A stretch of 64,000 nucleotides of DNA from Caenorhabditis remanei (GCF_010183535.1 NC_071332.1:16368001-16432000), one strand, 5' to 3'; positions 33,801-45,699 are shown, numbered from the stretch's first letter. Notes: generated by a model from the sequence alone, not told the origin. Numbers and translations: made by a program.

Positions 33801-36800
33801 AATTCTCCACTTTTTCCACCTTCTTCCCATCCGTTCTCACTCCTAACTCATCAATAACATGCCCCAAGTATTCCACCGACTTCTGCGCTATCTTGCACTT
33901 CTGGGCTTTCAGCTTCAACCCACAATCTCTTATCCTTCTCAGCACTTTAGCCAGATCCGCAGCATGTTCTTCCATCGATTCACTCGCAATCAAGATATCG
34001 TCGATGTACACGAAAACGGACTTTCCAATCCATTCCCCCAGTACTTGCTCCATCGCTTCTTGAAATATCGCCGGGCTCGTAGCTAACCCGAACGGCATGA
34101 CTTCGAACTGATATTGTTCATTCAGCACCGTGAACGCAGTCTTTTCCTTCGACTCCTCCTCCATCGGAATCTGCCAATATCCCGCCATCAAATCCAGAGT
34201 AGTGAACCACTTCTTTCTACCCAAGGCTTGCAGTGTCGACTCGATATGTGGAAGCGGATGTGCGTTCAACTTTATCACTGCATTGAGCTTTCTGTAATCC
34301 ACACACATTCGGATACTTCCATCCTTTTTCTTCACGAGGACCACCGGGCTCGCCCAAGGTGATCGGCACTTCTTGATCACTCGTCTCTTCTCCATATCCT
34401 TCAACATTGCTTTCAGCTTGTCGTGCAGAGCTAACGGCACTGGTCGACACTTTTGTCTTATCGGCTTTTCTTCCTGCAGCTCTATCCCACACTTCGCCAT
34501 ATCGGTTTGTGTCAATTCACTCTCCTCTACCGCAAACACATCACTGTATTCCTGTAGTATTTTTGGAATCGTTCCCTCCGGAATTTCCCCATTTTCCTTC
34601 AAGATTCCGAGCACCTCTTCCACTCTGGCATTCCCTTTCAGCCCCATCTTTCTGTCCAAATCCATCATATTCACCTCCTTATATTCCCCACTATTCTGCA
34701 GCTTCCACTCTCGCACTACTACTCCCATTACTTGGTTCTTCTTAATTAGCAAAGGCTCATCCTTCCAGTTGGACACCACCACTGTCAAACATCCGTTCTC
34801 ATTCTTAGCGCACAAGCTTGTTGGGACACATTCTTCTTTCGATTCTAACAGGACTTGCTCTCCCAAGTCGACTTCCGTTTTCAACAAAAGCTGTGCACAA
34901 CTTTGCGGGGGAACTCTCAACTTTTCTGCTGCCCGCGCCACCGCTCGTTCCGCCTTCCACTTCAGTTCTACCCCGATGCTCTCGAACGCATTCGTTCCTA
35001 GCAAGAAGACTTCTGCTTCGTTTTCCACCACTTGGAACACCACCACTGCTCTTCTACCTCTTACTACAATCGGCAACCTGATCTGCTCGCAAACTGGCAT
35101 ACTTCCCTTCGACGCGTTAACGATTGTGAAATCTGGTTTTCCCAGCATTTCCACTACACTTTCCCACTGCTGACAACCTGCTTTTAAGGCCTCCCAAGCC
35201 GACTTGGAGACTACCGACACTACCGCTCCACTATCTATCACCATCCTCTTCTTCTGCCCCAACACCTCTACGACCTCCGCTGCTTCCGCTCCCACGACTG
35301 TTTTCTCCGTATCTCCTACAACCTTCTTCATCGCCACTTCCTGGACCGGCTTCGACGTACATTGTCTCGACATATGCCCGATACCTCCGCATTTGAAGCA
35401 TTTTATCTTAAAACCCTCCTTTCGTCTTCCCCCTTCATCCTCTTTCCCACCGATCCGCGAGCTGTCTCCTCTATCCTTCTCATTACCGCCCTCTCTCTCC
35501 TTATACCCTCCTACAGTTCCTCTTCTCCACCCGTAATCTCGTCGCTTCTCGTTCTCCTGTTGCAGCACTATATCCTTCAGGTGTTCATACTGGTCTTCCA
35601 ACGGTAGTTCCAGTCGTTTCATGACTAGCATCTTGTGGAGTGTGTCGTCTCTTCTCGCCGCCATCATCAGTTTTGTTGTTCGCAGCTGTGAAAGCGTAAC
35701 CGCTCCCGCTTCTGCAAACGCCTTCTTCGACCACTTCTCCACCTCCACCAGATATTCCCACATTTTCTGATTCGGGTGCTTTCTCAACCCCTCGAACTCG
35801 TTCAGCGCCTCTGCTTTACTATCTCCTTGTCTCTTCCGCAATTTCATCTCAAATTCCTCGAACAAGGATTTGATCGATCTCTCGTACCGCTTTGGCAGTG
35901 TTTTGAACAAGCTTTTCGCTGCACCTCCCAGGAATTTCTCTTCGAGAATCGCCACCAATTCGTCATCGGTATCCGTGACCTGGTTATATTTGAGGAGGAA
36001 CGCTCTCTTAAACTCTTTGAAGTCTCCCTTCCCGTCAAACACCTTCGGTTCCGGCAACGCCGACGCCTTCATCATTCTACTCATGCATTGCACCATTCCC
36101 TGCACCTCGCTTTCCATCGCTTGGCTACCCGCATTCACACTTCCTCTCTCCCAACCGTTTTCTTTCATCCCCACGCTTCCTCTTCTTTCGCTAGACCATT
36201 GTTTCACTTTATCCTCCCAATCTTCCCCGTTTTCCACCGGCGGCAGCTTACCTTTCTGGTTTTCTAGACTCCAGTATCGTGCGGTGCTGCTGCTCGAACT
36301 TGTTCTTGAGCGCTTGCCGGCATTCTTCGAGTCCTCCTGCAAACTCGCGGTTCTTTCGCTTAGTTTCTCCGTTGTCTTACCTTGAACAAATTGTAAGTTC
36401 GCCTTCATCGACTCCGCGGCTTTCTTCTCCTCCTTAGCCAACTTCTCCAGTCTCTTCGCCTTCTGCATCATTTGTTCCTTCTCCCTCTCCAGTTCTTGAA
36501 TTCGGCGTGCCATCCCTTCCCGTTCTTCGTTCCATGCCACCTGCAACAAACGGTTTTCATTTTTGATGCCTTCTATCTCTTCCAGCCATTTTTCTTCCCC
36601 CACATTGCCCACGTTTCCTTCACCACCGCCCCCCGTCTTTTCGCACTTGTTCTTCAACTCCCCCAAAGACTCCAAGCCACTTTCGCGCATAATACGCATC
36701 ACCGCTCTTGGCCATTTATCTTCGTCCAACTCCTTGAACCTCTCCGTCAACTCCTTGCGGAACTTCCTCCACGGCCCCTGCACGACGTCAACTTGTCTTG

Positions 36801-37011
36801 AACTGACCACCGTCATGGTTTTCAACAGCTGCTGCACTTCTTCTTCCACCTGACCGACGGTGGCGAGAAAATTCGCGAACCCCACAGTTCTTTTTCTTCT
36901 CTCCGCCAAACTCATTTGCACGGCACCCATGCTCACCTTGTCGTCCCCACTCGCCATACTTCTCTCCAAATCGTCGTCCATCCCGTCGCCCATTTTGTCG
37001 TCTGTAAACAA
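30859..37011 (-). CDS. Gag-Pol polyprotein of the Ty3-type element, 2050 residues, intact
   Basis: A single uninterrupted frame. Gag occupies about 1-540 (coiled coil about 140-200; capsid-like about 320-490) and ends with a CCHC zinc knuckle, [14 protein letters not shown], at 538-551. Protease: DSGA at 593-596. Reverse transcriptase about 870-1060 with YIDD at 1002-1005. RNase H about 1150-1270, beginning [11 protein letters not shown]. Integrase about 1380-1620: HHCC finger (H1383, H1390, C1420, C1423) and DD35E triad D1451, D1511, E1547. A further ~400 residues follow, with no chromodomain seen and a Cys-rich [18 protein letters not shown] segment near 1776-1793; I cannot assign this extension. 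Fusing gag and pol in one frame is known among nematode Ty3 elements. Codons are G-rich and unlike the A/T-rich neighbours. Confidence 0.95.
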   Translation of the reverse strand: MFTDDKMGDGMDDDLERSMASGDDKVSMGAVQMSLAERRKRTVGFANFLATVGQVEEEVQQLLKTMTVVSSRQVDVVQGPWRKFRKELTERFKELDEDKWPRAVMRIMRESGLESLGELKNKCEKTGGGGEGNVGNVGEEKWLEEIEGIKNENRLLQVAWNEEREGMARRIQELEREKEQMMQKAKRLEKLAKEEKKAAESMKANLQFVQGKTTEKLSERTASLQEDSKNAGKRSRTSSSSSTARYWSLENQKGKLPPVENGEDWEDKVKQWSSERRGSVGMKENGWERGSVNAGSQAMESEVQGMVQCMSRMMKASALPEPKVFDGKGDFKEFKRAFLLKYNQVTDTDDELVAILEEKFLGGAAKSLFKTLPKRYERSIKSLFEEFEMKLRKRQGDSKAEALNEFEGLRKHPNQKMWEYLVEVEKWSKKAFAEAGAVTLSQLRTTKLMMAARRDDTLHKMLVMKRLELPLEDQYEHLKDIVLQQENEKRRDYGWRRGTVGGYKEREGGNEKDRGDSSRIGGKEDEGGRRKEGFKIKCFKCGGIGHMSRQCTSKPVQEVAMKKVVGDTEKTVVGAEAAEVVEVLGQKKRMVIDSGAVVSVVSKSAWEALKAGCQQWESVVEMLGKPDFTIVNASKGSMPVCEQIRLPIVVRGRRAVVVFQVVENEAEVFLLGTNAFESIGVELKWKAERAVARAAEKLRVPPQSCAQLLLKTEVDLGEQVLLESKEECVPTSLCAKNENGCLTVVVSNWKDEPLLIKKNQVMGVVVREWKLQNSGEYKEVNMMDLDRKMGLKGNARVEEVLGILKENGEIPEGTIPKILQEYSDVFAVEESELTQTDMAKCGIELQEEKPIRQKCRPVPLALHDKLKAMLKDMEKRRVIKKCRSPWASPVVLVKKKDGSIRMCVDYRKLNAVIKLNAHPLPHIESTLQALGRKKWFTTLDLMAGYWQIPMEEESKEKTAFTVLNEQYQFEVMPFGLATSPAIFQEAMEQVLGEWIGKSVFVYIDDILIASESMEEHAADLAKVLRRIRDCGLKLKAQKCKIAQKSVEYLGHVIDELGVRTDGKKVEKVENFPIPKDRVELHSFLGLCTYYRNFVMNFSSIAAPLTPLTSPKVAWRWTSEQQEAFEELKRRMTSAPVLAQPDIEAARSFERPFCIFTDASGYGIGAVLAQVGLDGKVHPIAFASKALTPAEKNYHVSDKEALAVLFATRRFKHFIFGCPTTVFTDHQPLTSLFKGKKLADRLLRWSMEMQDFALNIVYLKGKANPVADALSRGGAQEIEEMKEVHEQARMEVVRVVNEVSVVEKEETAKRSWKETLEKDEKWRGIIRKLEKGEQDGMVEVPGEGKRDLSEFMMVGDELMLVTKYGATLKVVPEEKRKEVFQEAHGGIFGGHWSPEKVGAMLEKRVWWPRMRAWIGKWSKECQQCLCSNAKQILTAPLTAIETSEPLEIVALDLLDLGRSAHGNRYVLTIVDLFSRYAGVCAIPDKSAETVAKAFVENWLLKEGRVPKAILTDQGLEFANATFEKVAKMSNIKLIRTKGYNSRMNGAVERFNRTIQTVLKKITVIPAEWDEKLPYAVFAYNSCRHDATGESPHYLMYGRDARIPMKADAEELVGRYQVDTDEYKFRHAEQMNSAQEEARAHIKREQEDAKRYFDKKHGVHKIRYPVVGDRVLIKSPSEKIGTKNAKLRNEWQGMYRVLKTTENSAEVIPIVGGKEKIWVPWEHVRKVPIEVPEMSVKAKTRRGKRGVRESGESGVHVIRNIEISVENMNSFRNFVINGCDCKFGPCHVKLDEQSCRTLEEAANLLVMRNKQIRGADGHMMMHSAMVRKEVGEPEKVEALKMFAKECSMVAKAIMNSTIQEKEWKAAAEEVKKEVEERLKPKKTVIREPEILIGPRMGIKGKGLLEMREANADGWVDKYDFEQVQTAVFLLTLTTDEEKNKRTGDVIDKLAREVKELVVCPFRMDCTFAEVPLVTETWKRTLMTSANAIWIEPMKSVGAKQMPMITTAPERFKTAKELADFLEAVMPSGGIVEMLRKDLEKEPPSKRSRPSHQ

Positions 37012-37264
37012 AGTCTTTATTCAACACTTGTTTACTAATCGTCGATCATCCAATCGACGAGATTGTTTTAATTCTTCCGATGTTTCCTCCAAGTTTCTCC
37101 GTTTGCAACGCCAGAAACAGTCGACAACCAGTAAATTGCTTTTTCGTCTATTCAAACGCAAAATCAATAAACCGGTAGAATTTTCAGCTGTCTTCTGTCT
37201 ATTCAGACCAGAAGAATCCAAAAACTTTACGAAAAACAAGGAAAAAACAACGAAAAATCAATAA

Positions 37265-37281
37265 CCACAGTTCGGCCCCCA
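37265..37281 (-). promoter_or_regulatory. Primer-binding site of the Ty3-type element
   Basis: Immediately inside the 5' LTR the minus strand reads TGGGGGCCGAACTGTGG, beginning with the TGG that pairs with a tRNA 3' CCA. The tRNA was not identified. Confidence 0.75.
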
Positions 37282-37621
37282 AGTAGCCCTCGTACGAATA
37301 CGGGGTGGTCGGGTTTCTTATAAAATACGACAACAAAACACGCTTTCTTACAATAAAATACTCTTTATTGCAAGAATTAATAATGCCACGACAATTGTAC
37401 ACGATAAAATCAATCAAAAACAGCGATAAAACGCAGAAAACTAACTGAAACTAGCCAACCGGGCTCAAGAATAATTTATAATCCACGTGGACTACACGCC
37501 CACGTAAATCGGCGCGCTGAGGTTACGGTGGACGAGCGGAACATGAGCGGAGTGTCGTTGCGTATTTGATGTGATGTCTTGAAGAATAAGGGGTTATGGG
37601 GGTACCTTGCCACTGGCAACT
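37282..37621 (-). repeat. 5' LTR of the Ty3-type element
   Basis: 340 bp, next to the primer-binding site and the gag start, so it carries the element's promoter. Outer edge abuts the AGAA target duplication at 37622. Confidence 0.9.
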
Positions 37622-38606
37622 AGAAAATACCAGAGAACACAGATTACTTCATTTTAGTTCCCCCCGAATACAATCTATTTCTTTAGAAAAACTTAAAATT
37701 TTAATACTTTCCCAAGCTCATTTTTTCACATTCTGATTAGTCAGAATTCACAAAACTTTAATTTTGTTGGAAAATCAGAAAAAAACCATTATTCTGAATT
37801 TCTCCAAATCAATTATTCTTTAGAATTACGAAAATAATGCGAATCGCACGTTTGGATTCGTATAAAATGTTGTGTGTTTTCAGAGTTGTGACATATTTTT
37901 TATCTTAATTCAATGAACCCGTCATAATTAGTGCTTAAAAACAGAAAACATGGTACAATATGTATTTCAGAAAATCAAATATGGACGAAATGCACATCAG
38001 TCTTTTTTCCAACGAGATCTACCTGACCAGCTACTGTATCATACTCGTACTGCAATTGTTCTGTGCTGGAATAAATGGGGTCATTATTATTATGTTCTGG
38101 AAGTAAGTTGTAAAATAAATTCATCATCATCAATCAGTCAAATTTTCTTTTTTCAGACTCTCCGATCTTCGTAAAAACAAAAATTTCCACCTCGTCTTCT
38201 ATTTTTCTGCTAGTGATTTTCTAGCGGCAGTATTCGAAATACCGTATATTATTTATACGATATTGAAATGGAATCCATCTCAACTCAATTTCGACCAACT
38301 TGTCATTTTGATCTCTTCCACACCTCTGCCTCTGCAACGTAAAGTTTCGGCAATCATTACTATAGGAATTGCGATCAGCAGGAATCTAGTGAGTTGAATT
38401 TTGATGTGCAGTTTTAACTTCAATTGTTTTCTTTTTACCTGCAGGCCATATTTTTCCCTGCCAAATTTCGGAAACTCGAACAAAGTTACTACTCAGAAAT
38501 AACTCTCATTGGTATAGCGTTTGGAGTATTTGATGCCGTTTTAATGTTTATATCATCCCCAATAACCAGAATTCCAAATTGCGGAACTAGCGGATGCTTT
38601 GTCGGT

Positions 38607-40661
38607 TGTTATGCCCCGTGAGTCACTATAGATCATTTTGTGCTCCTTACGTAACCCTTCTCTAGAACTTTCCATGTATTGACGTAGCTCCTGTGTGCCA
38701 CTGATAAGAACTACTATTTAACCGTTGCTCCCGACCATTCGTGGTCGGTTCCCTTATCATGTTTTAAGAGATGATGATGTTTCATTATTCTATCTATGAA
38801 TAAATAATATCAATTCTAACCGCTACACAGAAGGCCACAGAAGCCTTCCATTACATGGAGGTACCACCTTCGCGTTGAGTATACTTCTCAACGTGAACAA
38901 GGGAGCAGAATCCATAGTCCAAACTGAAATGAAATTTGAACACAACTGTTCAAATAATTCATTATCAGTAAGAAACTACTTCTACGAGGGGCACCCATTG
39001 AAGGCTGCTTCTGCTAGAACTAGTGATCTGAAAAAGAAGTGAAAATTGCTTCTAATCAGAAAAGGTAAGACCACTTCTATAAAAGCTTACTCTAGTAACC
39101 TAAACCAGAACTGGCAGTATAAAATGAAGAACGAGATTTCTCCGGAAAAACTCCGTAACTTCATATACCAAAAAAGGTAGAGAAATGAGACATCCAGATG
39201 CTCAAATTCGAAGTGAATTCTTTGATTGAAGTGACGTTAAACTTGTTCAACATACCTCTGTTCTCTTATTGGGAAGTTCTGAGGAACTGTTGAAAAAAGG
39301 GGCGAAGCAGGAAGCTCGTAACCCAGCAGAAGGAATCTGCAAGCTCACCGAAGATGGTGCAGCCGAGTTATGTTGAATCGCGGTCTCTGAGCGCTTGTAC
39401 CCACTACACGGGGCGGCAACCGTACCAGCCTTGACTCTGGTCAAGGTCTACAGGCTGAAAAGTCCGACGACTTTCTCAGAGATATCTCGTGACCATTCAT
39501 GAGAGTAATCGATCCACGTCAGAGATGAGAACAAAAATTTTTGTTATCATGCTCGAGCGAGATGATAACGGTAATAACCTGATGTGGCGAGGGAGACCGA
39601 AGCTACAGTCAGAGAATCAGCCAAGATGACGAGCACTGAAAAGTCATTTCTGAAAAACCAGACAAGCTAAAGCCTTAAAACGTAGCTAATGCACAAAAAA
39701 GCAGGAACCCGACCGAAAAAAAGATTGATGACCGTTCAACCTGTCTCCACTGACAGCAACGGAAATTCCACTGAAGAAATACTCTGAAATATCAGACTAT
39801 TGAACTTCAGTATAACAAAAGGAAAATATTCAAAATACTGAAAACTGACATTCAAGTCTCAGCAAGATAATGTGTAATTCTCAATCATTCATCATACTTG
39901 ATGAAACCAGAGAAAAACAACTTGCCACCGTGAGACGTATCGGTAAAGCATTTTGAATTATTCCAATACTCGGACAATAGCAAAAAGCTATTAAACGAGG
40001 GAGAGACTGACCGATTCTAGATAAGAAAGTTTTCTAGATAATAAAGCGGCAGCAAACAATGAGACTGTATAAAACACTCTCAAACAAGACATCATTATGG
40101 ACATTCTCTGGAACATCGCTGCTGCCAAATCATCGACAACAACATTTGAGTCAAATGCGTGTCGTCGAACCAGAGCAACATCACGAGCATGGTAACAAGA
40201 AGCTGCAGGATGGTGGAAACACGGATGCTGACAGAGAGCTGCATAGTCAAAGGAGGTCAACGTATCAAATGGCACAAACTAACATCAACAACAAATGCGA
40301 GAACACCTATAACTGGAACTATGCTAAGTGACTGACTTTCTATATTTTATTTGAATTCATTTGTTGTTATTTTATTTTAACGCTCGGGACGAGCTTTCCG
40401 AAATGAGGGGGATGTTATGCCCCGTGAGTCACTATAGATCATTTTGTGCTCCTTACGTAACCCTTCTCTAGAACTTTCCATGTATTGACGTAGCTCCTGT
40501 GTGCCACTGATAAGAACTACTATTTAACCGTTGCTCCCGACCATTCGTGGTCGGTTCCCTTATCATGTTTTAAGAGATGATGATGTTTCATTATTCTATC
40601 TATGAATAAATAATATCAATTCTAACCGCTACACAGAAGGCCACAGAAGCCTTCCATTACA
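38607..40661 (+). mobile_element. Non-autonomous mini-LTR retrotransposon (2055 bp) inside the srbc exon
   Basis: Two 249-bp LTRs (38607-38855 and 40413-40661), apparently identical, with TG...CA ends (TGTTATGCCCCGTGAG ... TTCCATTACA). Target duplication CGGT on both sides (38603-38606, 40662-40665). The primer site TGGAGGTACCACC starts directly after the left LTR, and a purine tract (AAATGAGGGGGA) precedes the right LTR. The 1557-bp interior has no frame over 94 codons and no protease, RT or integrase motif, so it would need proteins from another element. Identical LTRs imply a very recent insertion. Confidence 0.9.
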
Positions 40662-40959
40662 CGGTAATCAATTCCGATCATATTGGGGAACTTCGAATAT
40701 GGTAGACTTCTTTTAAAATTTTATAATTTTTTCATATAACATGCTTCAGATACTCGGATTCACTGTGGTCATTTTATCGATCAGCATTTTCTTTAAAATC
40801 AAATCAGTTGGAAAAGAGACACTAGTTATCAAAAATCCTCTGAAACATTGCAGTAAATTTCAGCAGGTAATTTAATTTTTTTTTAATAATATCCTCGGTT
40901 TTTCTGAACCACGTCTCTGATTCAGGCAAACCGATTTCCTCTTTGTTTTTCCTAACGAT

Positions 40960-41323
40960 CAGGCTTGGTCGGAGAAAAAGTCGGAGAATGTCGGATAAAA
41001 ATCGTTTAACTTTGCGCACTCAATTTCTCAGTACCAGTTGGCTATTTATAATTGTAGATATTAGCGAGTTGAACATTTTTATACTTAATTTTTCGTTTGT
41101 AGCCGCGTTTATGAGAAATTATGAAACTTTTATTCGACTTTTTTTCGGATAAAATTCGGATAAAAAATTTCGGATAAAATCGCCATAACTCAAGGGACAC
41201 TTTTTTGATTCAGACAAAATGCAGTTAAAAATCAATAACCCAGTGACGTACATCCGAGAATAGCATTATTGAGATTCCCAGAGCCTTTCCGGCAAAATTC
41301 ATAAAATTATCCGACCAAGCCTG
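40960..41323. mobile_element. hAT-like MITE (364 bp) with 8-bp target duplication
   Basis: Termini CAGGCTTGGTCGG and inverse CCGACCAAGCCTG; CTAACGAT occurs at both edges (40952-40959 and 41324-41331). An 8-bp target duplication and CAG... termini are typical of hAT-superfamily MITEs. It has no coding capacity and interrupts the last exon of the srbc pseudogene. Confidence 0.85.
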
Positions 41324-41599
41324 CTAACGATTCCCAGTTTGTGCGTGGGAATTCTCGAGTCAATGGGATACTCGATATTCAGACTCGTTGGACCTTTTTA
41401 TTCAGCAAGTTTGATGTTGAGCGGTTAGTAATCGGGGGACTGAACCAAAATATGAAAATTTCAGGAATCTCTAATGGAGTCATATTTATCGGTTGCAACG
41501 GTGATGCACGTCGAATGATTTCCAGTAAATCAGGACATTTGAGGAGTCATACTAATTCGGAATGTCATCGATCTGTTGTCATGAAAATATAAATCATGA

Positions 41600-42280
41600 A
41601 GGCATTTTCTGGATTCATCCTACAATTGCGAAAAAATTTACTTTTGATCTTTGAATAAATTCCTTTCTACTTTTCTACTGATTATACCCTTTTTGTTATT
41701 TGAAATTTGAAATTTGTTTACTAAACTTGTCATATTTTGTTCTCGAAAATCTAAATCCAAACTTAAGACAAATAAAAGCAGCTCTCCACGCCTCACTCTA
41801 CGTCATGATCCTTTTGAATTAGGCGAAATATATTTCGCTATAAGCTCAGTGCTTCTACTTTTCCACCTGTCTTCTCTCCCAGTGCTCATTTACTTACTCC
41901 TTGTGGCTGCCTCATCATGTCTTTTTTCCAACGAGATCTACCTGAGCCCCTACTGTATCATACTCGACTTGCAATTGAGATCAAAACTATGTACGACATT
42001 TAGAAATTTTCTTTGTTGCCCTTTTTGAGAGATGTTAAACTTGAAAACCCGTTATGCTCAAGTTTTGTTGAATAACTTTTTTTAAAGTCGTTTTTCATGT
42101 TAACATCGCCTGTGTTTATTCTCATCTAACTTCAAAATAATTGCTCAACATGTCAGACTAAATAAATACATTTAAAACAACGAATTGTTAAAAAAATCAA
42201 AGCTGACTATGAGGCTTTTATAATAATTATACATCTTTACTAATAATATCTTTACTAATAATATTCAGCAGATCCGTTTG
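41600..42280. other. Intergenic downstream of the srbc pseudogene
   Basis: Contains AATAAA near 41654 serving the srbc gene, a duplicated srbc exon fragment (41917-41975) and A/T-rich sequence with TTACTAATAATAT repeats near 42237-42263. No intact gene seen. Confidence 0.5.
41917..41975 (+). pseudogene. Duplicated fragment of srbc first exon
   Basis: The bases encoding LFSNEIYL and YCIILDLQL repeat the start of the srbc pseudogene's first exon (38000-38060) with few changes, then diverge. No other exons accompany it. Confidence 0.7.
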
Positions 42281-42286
42281 TCTGTC

Positions 42287-43084
42287 TGTTGTGTCCTTTG
42301 GTGGAGGAGAAGGGAATTATAAAACCATTTATTTACATGGTGAGAATCAACAACTAAGAGTTCTCTACATCTTATATAGGCAGATCTTCTTGCCACGTGT
42401 GACCTCGGGGTTGGACGTTCACTAGGCTAGGTCATGCTAGTTCACGCCACAACACCTCCCTTTCTTTAATGAAAGTTCGTTTGTCTACTGTCTTGCATCT
42501 TCGGTTCTTCCACGACAGCCGCTGCCTAGACTCCACAGCATTTCTTCTTTTGGACCCATGTCCGCATCATTGCTTCGATCTTCTGATCTTCAGCCAACGA
42601 TCTTCAGCAGATGTCATTTCGCTATGCATCTCACAGCTTCCACACGAAATCTACCATTCGAAATCGTTGAACACGAGTACCTCGATCCATCTTCACTCGG
42701 TGCTGCTGCTGCTGGTTCTTCAACGGTGTCTTCCTTCCGGGTGATCCCATGATCTCGAGCTCGTCACTCTCCAACCCTTCTTACCGCTGGTTTGTTGTCG
42801 ATGTTGTCCACCGGGATCTCTTTTCTTCGGCCTTCTCCGTGCGCACCAGTCAACGGTCCCGTCCGGCATGCGCGTCCCCGGAGCGTCGGTTCGTTGATCT
42901 CATCCTGATCGCCACTGTTATGTCCTTAGGTGGCGGGAGAAGGGACTTATAAAACCATTTATTTACTTGGTGAGAATCAACAACTAAGAGTTCTCTACAT
43001 CTTATATAGGCAGATCTTCTTGCCACGTGTGACCTCGGGGTTGGACGTTCACTAGGCTAGGTCATGCTAGTTCACGCCACAACA
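42287..43084 (-). mobile_element. Miniature LTR retrotransposon (798 bp, TRIM-like)
   Basis: LTRs 42287-42454 and 42916-43084 are near-identical and run TGTTGTGTCC or TGTTATGTCC ... GCCACAACA, with 5-bp target duplication CTGTC (42282-42286, 43085-43089). On the minus strand a purine tract (AAGAAAGGGAGG) lies just before the LTR at 42454 and TGGCGATC lies one base inside the other, giving minus orientation. The interior of about 460 bp has no retroviral-type domains. Confidence 0.85.
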
Positions 43085-43089
43085 CTGTC

Positions 43090-44200
43090 CGTCTGTCGCC
43101 GACTCTAGCGCCCTCTGTACTGAACCATTTTTAATGAAACTTATACAGATCGCTTGGAAATTTTCCCCGGATGATGCCCGTCTATTTTTTTTCAGATCGA
43201 ATAGTTCTAAACTAGGTCACTACGTGAAAAATCGTGGTTTTCAAGCCTTTCATTGCCTTTCATTTCCGAAATAGGGAAATAGGAGTTCACGGGAAAACAG
43301 TTATAGAAATTTTTCATTCTTCAAATGAATTCATTTCATCAAATTTTCGTAAGGTTTCGAAAAGTTTGGACTATAATTCTCAGTTCAGATATAATCTGCA
43401 AACTTTGATCTGTTTTTTGGTATAAACTGATGGATGTGGACGAGACGGGTCAGATGTTGAAGTGTAGGTTAGATAATATTCAATTGATATGTTTGCCGGC
43501 AAATAGTGAGAAATCTGAGCACTTACAGATGGCAATTTTCATTCAACGGAAATTCCGAGAAAATTCCAGAAATTTCTTGACACAGATGAAGTCTGTCAAG
43601 ATAAGTAAATAATTTTCTTTAGTAATATTAGAAGATGACCGAGGGAGATGATTTGTTTGTGCATCGGGATGGACAAGTTTTAACTTGATCTGTCTAGGTT
43701 TCTTTAAGAATTTTTGTCTGCCTTTGTGAAACGGTTTTAGGTACAAATGGGAATAGGAACGGTCGGAAAACAAATTGAATGAGGTAATTCTTTAACTTTT
43801 GAACTTAAAAATATGCAAAATATTATAGTTTTGAAGTTCCAACAAGAAAAGAGGCGGTATCGCCGCCGAACAGTCGAAAATTGAGGAAGCAGAACTTTTT
43901 GGATAAATCCATACTAAAAGAATATTTCCGTGTATATGAAAAAAAAAACTGGAAAGATTTTGGAGGAGGGAGGCGGCATTGCCGCCGATCAACCAAACAC
44001 TTAAAAAGATTACCTTAAGTGAATTTTTTGAAGACATGAATAGACATCCAAATTCCTAATCTTCAGTGAAAGCATGTTCAAATAGAGAAAAAAAACGTAG
44101 TAGACCAAATTTCAGAAAAATGGTTTCGGTAAAGGTTACTACTAAAGAATCCTACTCAAGAAACGACGGTGATTTGTGAATAAGGAACTTCGTCTTACTC
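43090..44200. other. Intergenic; no gene supported
   Basis: Two similar GC-rich words, GAGGCGGTATCGCCGCCGA near 43851 and GAGGCGGCATTGCCGCCGA near 43971, lie about 120 bp apart and are probably a small duplicated repeat. Nothing else is clear. Confidence 0.4.
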
Positions 44201-44811
44201 GGGAAGGATCCCGAGTCGAGATGGAGTTATGAGTCGAGACATATATCACTAGAACGGAAATTTCGCGCTGATTTCAAATCTGTATTCTGTTTTTGCTGAA
44301 CGATCTCATGAAAAAAAGTTATTTGCGTTTTTGTGGCTTCACAGTGCAAAGATGGGCATTTTTAAGACTCCCAAAAATCACGTTTTTCACTTTTTTTTCA
44401 TATTTTTTTGTGTTTTACGTATGAGTACGGATGTAGAGATGATTTTGGCATAGTTTAATATCAAAACATTTTTTCAGAAATTTTTTTGTGGAGTTTCTTA
44501 AATTAAAAAAAATGACGCATCTACAAAAAATTTGTCTGAAAAGTTTCTTAAACTCCAACATAAACAATACATTCTACCTAATTGGAAATGCATGTACAAC
44601 ACAAAAAAATATGAAAAAAATATGATAAACGTGATTTTTGGGAGTCTTAAAAATGCCCATTTTTGCACTGTGAAGCCACAAAAACGCAAATAACTTTTTT
44701 TCACGAGATCGTTCAGCAAAAACAGAATACAGATTTGAAATCAGCGCGAAATTTCCGTTCTAGTGATATATGTCTCGACTCATAACTCCATCTCGACTCG
44801 GGATTCTTCCC
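44201..44811. repeat. 611-bp fold-back repeat
   Basis: GGGAAGGATCCCGAGTCGAG at the left is inverted as CTCGACTCGGGATTCTTCCC at the right. Arms of about 290 bp match closely around a short A/T-rich centre near 44500. No coding sequence and no clear target duplication. Confidence 0.8.
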
Positions 44812-45690
44812 TAGTTAGTTGGGATACCTTCAAAAATGAAATAAATTCTAGGATGAGGATTTTTTAAAACATGGTCTTACAATTAGTCTGCCATAGTTAG
44901 CCGTAGTTAGAGGAGGGAGTCGATCAGTCGAAATTTAAAATTGATATTTGAAAGATTACTCGCCTCTTGAAGAGGGAATTTAACTGTTCACTACCGGAGC
45001 AGGCTGATTAGTTAACAAAAACTACCGACAAGGGTGTGTTGTGAGAAATCTAATCAGTTTTTGGCACCTCCTAATTTTTTTTGAACTATGTTATGTTTCG
45101 ATCATATAAGAAATTTGGAGATCTTGCTCCTTCATCGGACCATAGGGTTGATGTTTTCGCACGAAAGGTTGTAAGAAAGAGTACGCACTAAAATCGAGGA
45201 TTCCAACCTTTCTGAATTATGTTTCGATCAACAAATGGGTTATTTTTCAATGCGTGAAACCATAACTTATTGAAAATACTGAAATAGAATTTCTTCATGT
45301 CATCATTCAAAAACGTTGACGTTCCCTTCTGGAGGATCATCAGATGAAATGCATTACCTCCGTCAATAGGAGCTCATAGGATAACTCTGAAAACATTCTC
45401 TAATCGATGTCCTCGCAATTTGCATGCTGATCATATTTGATCATGTCAGTCTTAATATTTGTTTCTGGTTTCTATATTCTCAAGTACGCACTATTATGAA
45501 CTGAACCGATTAAAACAAATAAGAAATTTTGGTGTGATAACATAAAAAATAAAATAAAACAGAATCAACCTGTTTCTTTAATCCAAGTTTTTACCAATTG
45601 AATCCTGGAAAATATTTTGAATTAGTAGTGAAATAAACATTGCAGATGTTTTTCGACTCAACATTCCACGTATTGCTGTTGTACCTTCTT
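44812..45690. other. Intergenic; no gene seen
   Basis: A/T-rich. The word TATGTTTCGATCA occurs near 45091 and 45220, a weak local duplication. No splice-supported frames. Confidence 0.4.
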
Positions 45691-45699
45691 GCCATTTTA

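Larger units (their letters stand above)
30295..37621 (-). mobile_element. Full-length Ty3-type LTR retrotransposon, 7.3 kb, very young
   Basis: Two 340-bp LTRs (30295-30634 and 37282-37621) enclose a primer-binding site, one gag-pol frame and a polypurine tract. AGAA occurs directly at both outer edges (30291-30294 and 37622-37625), and the pre-insertion sequence survives in the left palindrome arm near 25710-25720. LTR ends are AGT...ACT rather than TG...CA. Domain order protease-RT-RNase H-integrase places it with Ty3/gypsy elements (nematode Cer-like). LTRs differ at about one position. Confidence 0.93.
27616..37963. repeat. Right arm of the compound inverted duplication, with later insertions
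   Basis: Mirror of 25376-27556. Reading outward: srh gene (27930-29014), a tail to about 29172, a ~340-bp block lost from the left arm, the third srh remnant carrying a PhzF-derived insert, a complete Ty3-type element (30295-37621), then 37622-37963 matching 25376-25712. The right edge of homology lies just before the srbc pseudogene. Confidence 0.88.
37990..41592 (+). pseudogene. srbc-type chemoreceptor pseudogene broken by two insertions and a deletion
   Basis: Exons 37990-38102 (MHISLFSNEIYLTSYC...), 38157-38388 (KLSDLRKNKNFHLVFYFSAS...), 38445-38606 plus 40666-40701 (one exon split by an LTR element; FFPAKFRKLEQSYYSE, PNCGTSGCFVG, then NQFRSYWGTSNM), 40750-40866 (ILSISIFFKIKSVGKETL) and a last part from 40930 to 41592. 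All carry srbc-family words. The frame is continuous across the LTR element if it is removed together with one target copy. The last part is also split by a MITE (40960-41323), and even without that it has lost about ten codons and shifted frame between ANR and LFLTIPS. The tail reads GPFYSASLMLSGISNGVIFIGCNGDARRM. Confidence 0.87.

Noticed and set aside
34217..34492. Minus-strand 91-codon frame overlapping the reverse-transcriptase region
   Set aside because: Alternative frame of the intact Gag-Pol gene.
31018..36853. Many long open frames on the plus strand opposite the Gag-Pol gene (up to 266 codons at 34373-35173)
   Set aside because: They are antisense to an intact gag-pol frame with clear motifs, and their Ser/Pro/Leu-rich composition is what G-rich codons on the other strand produce.
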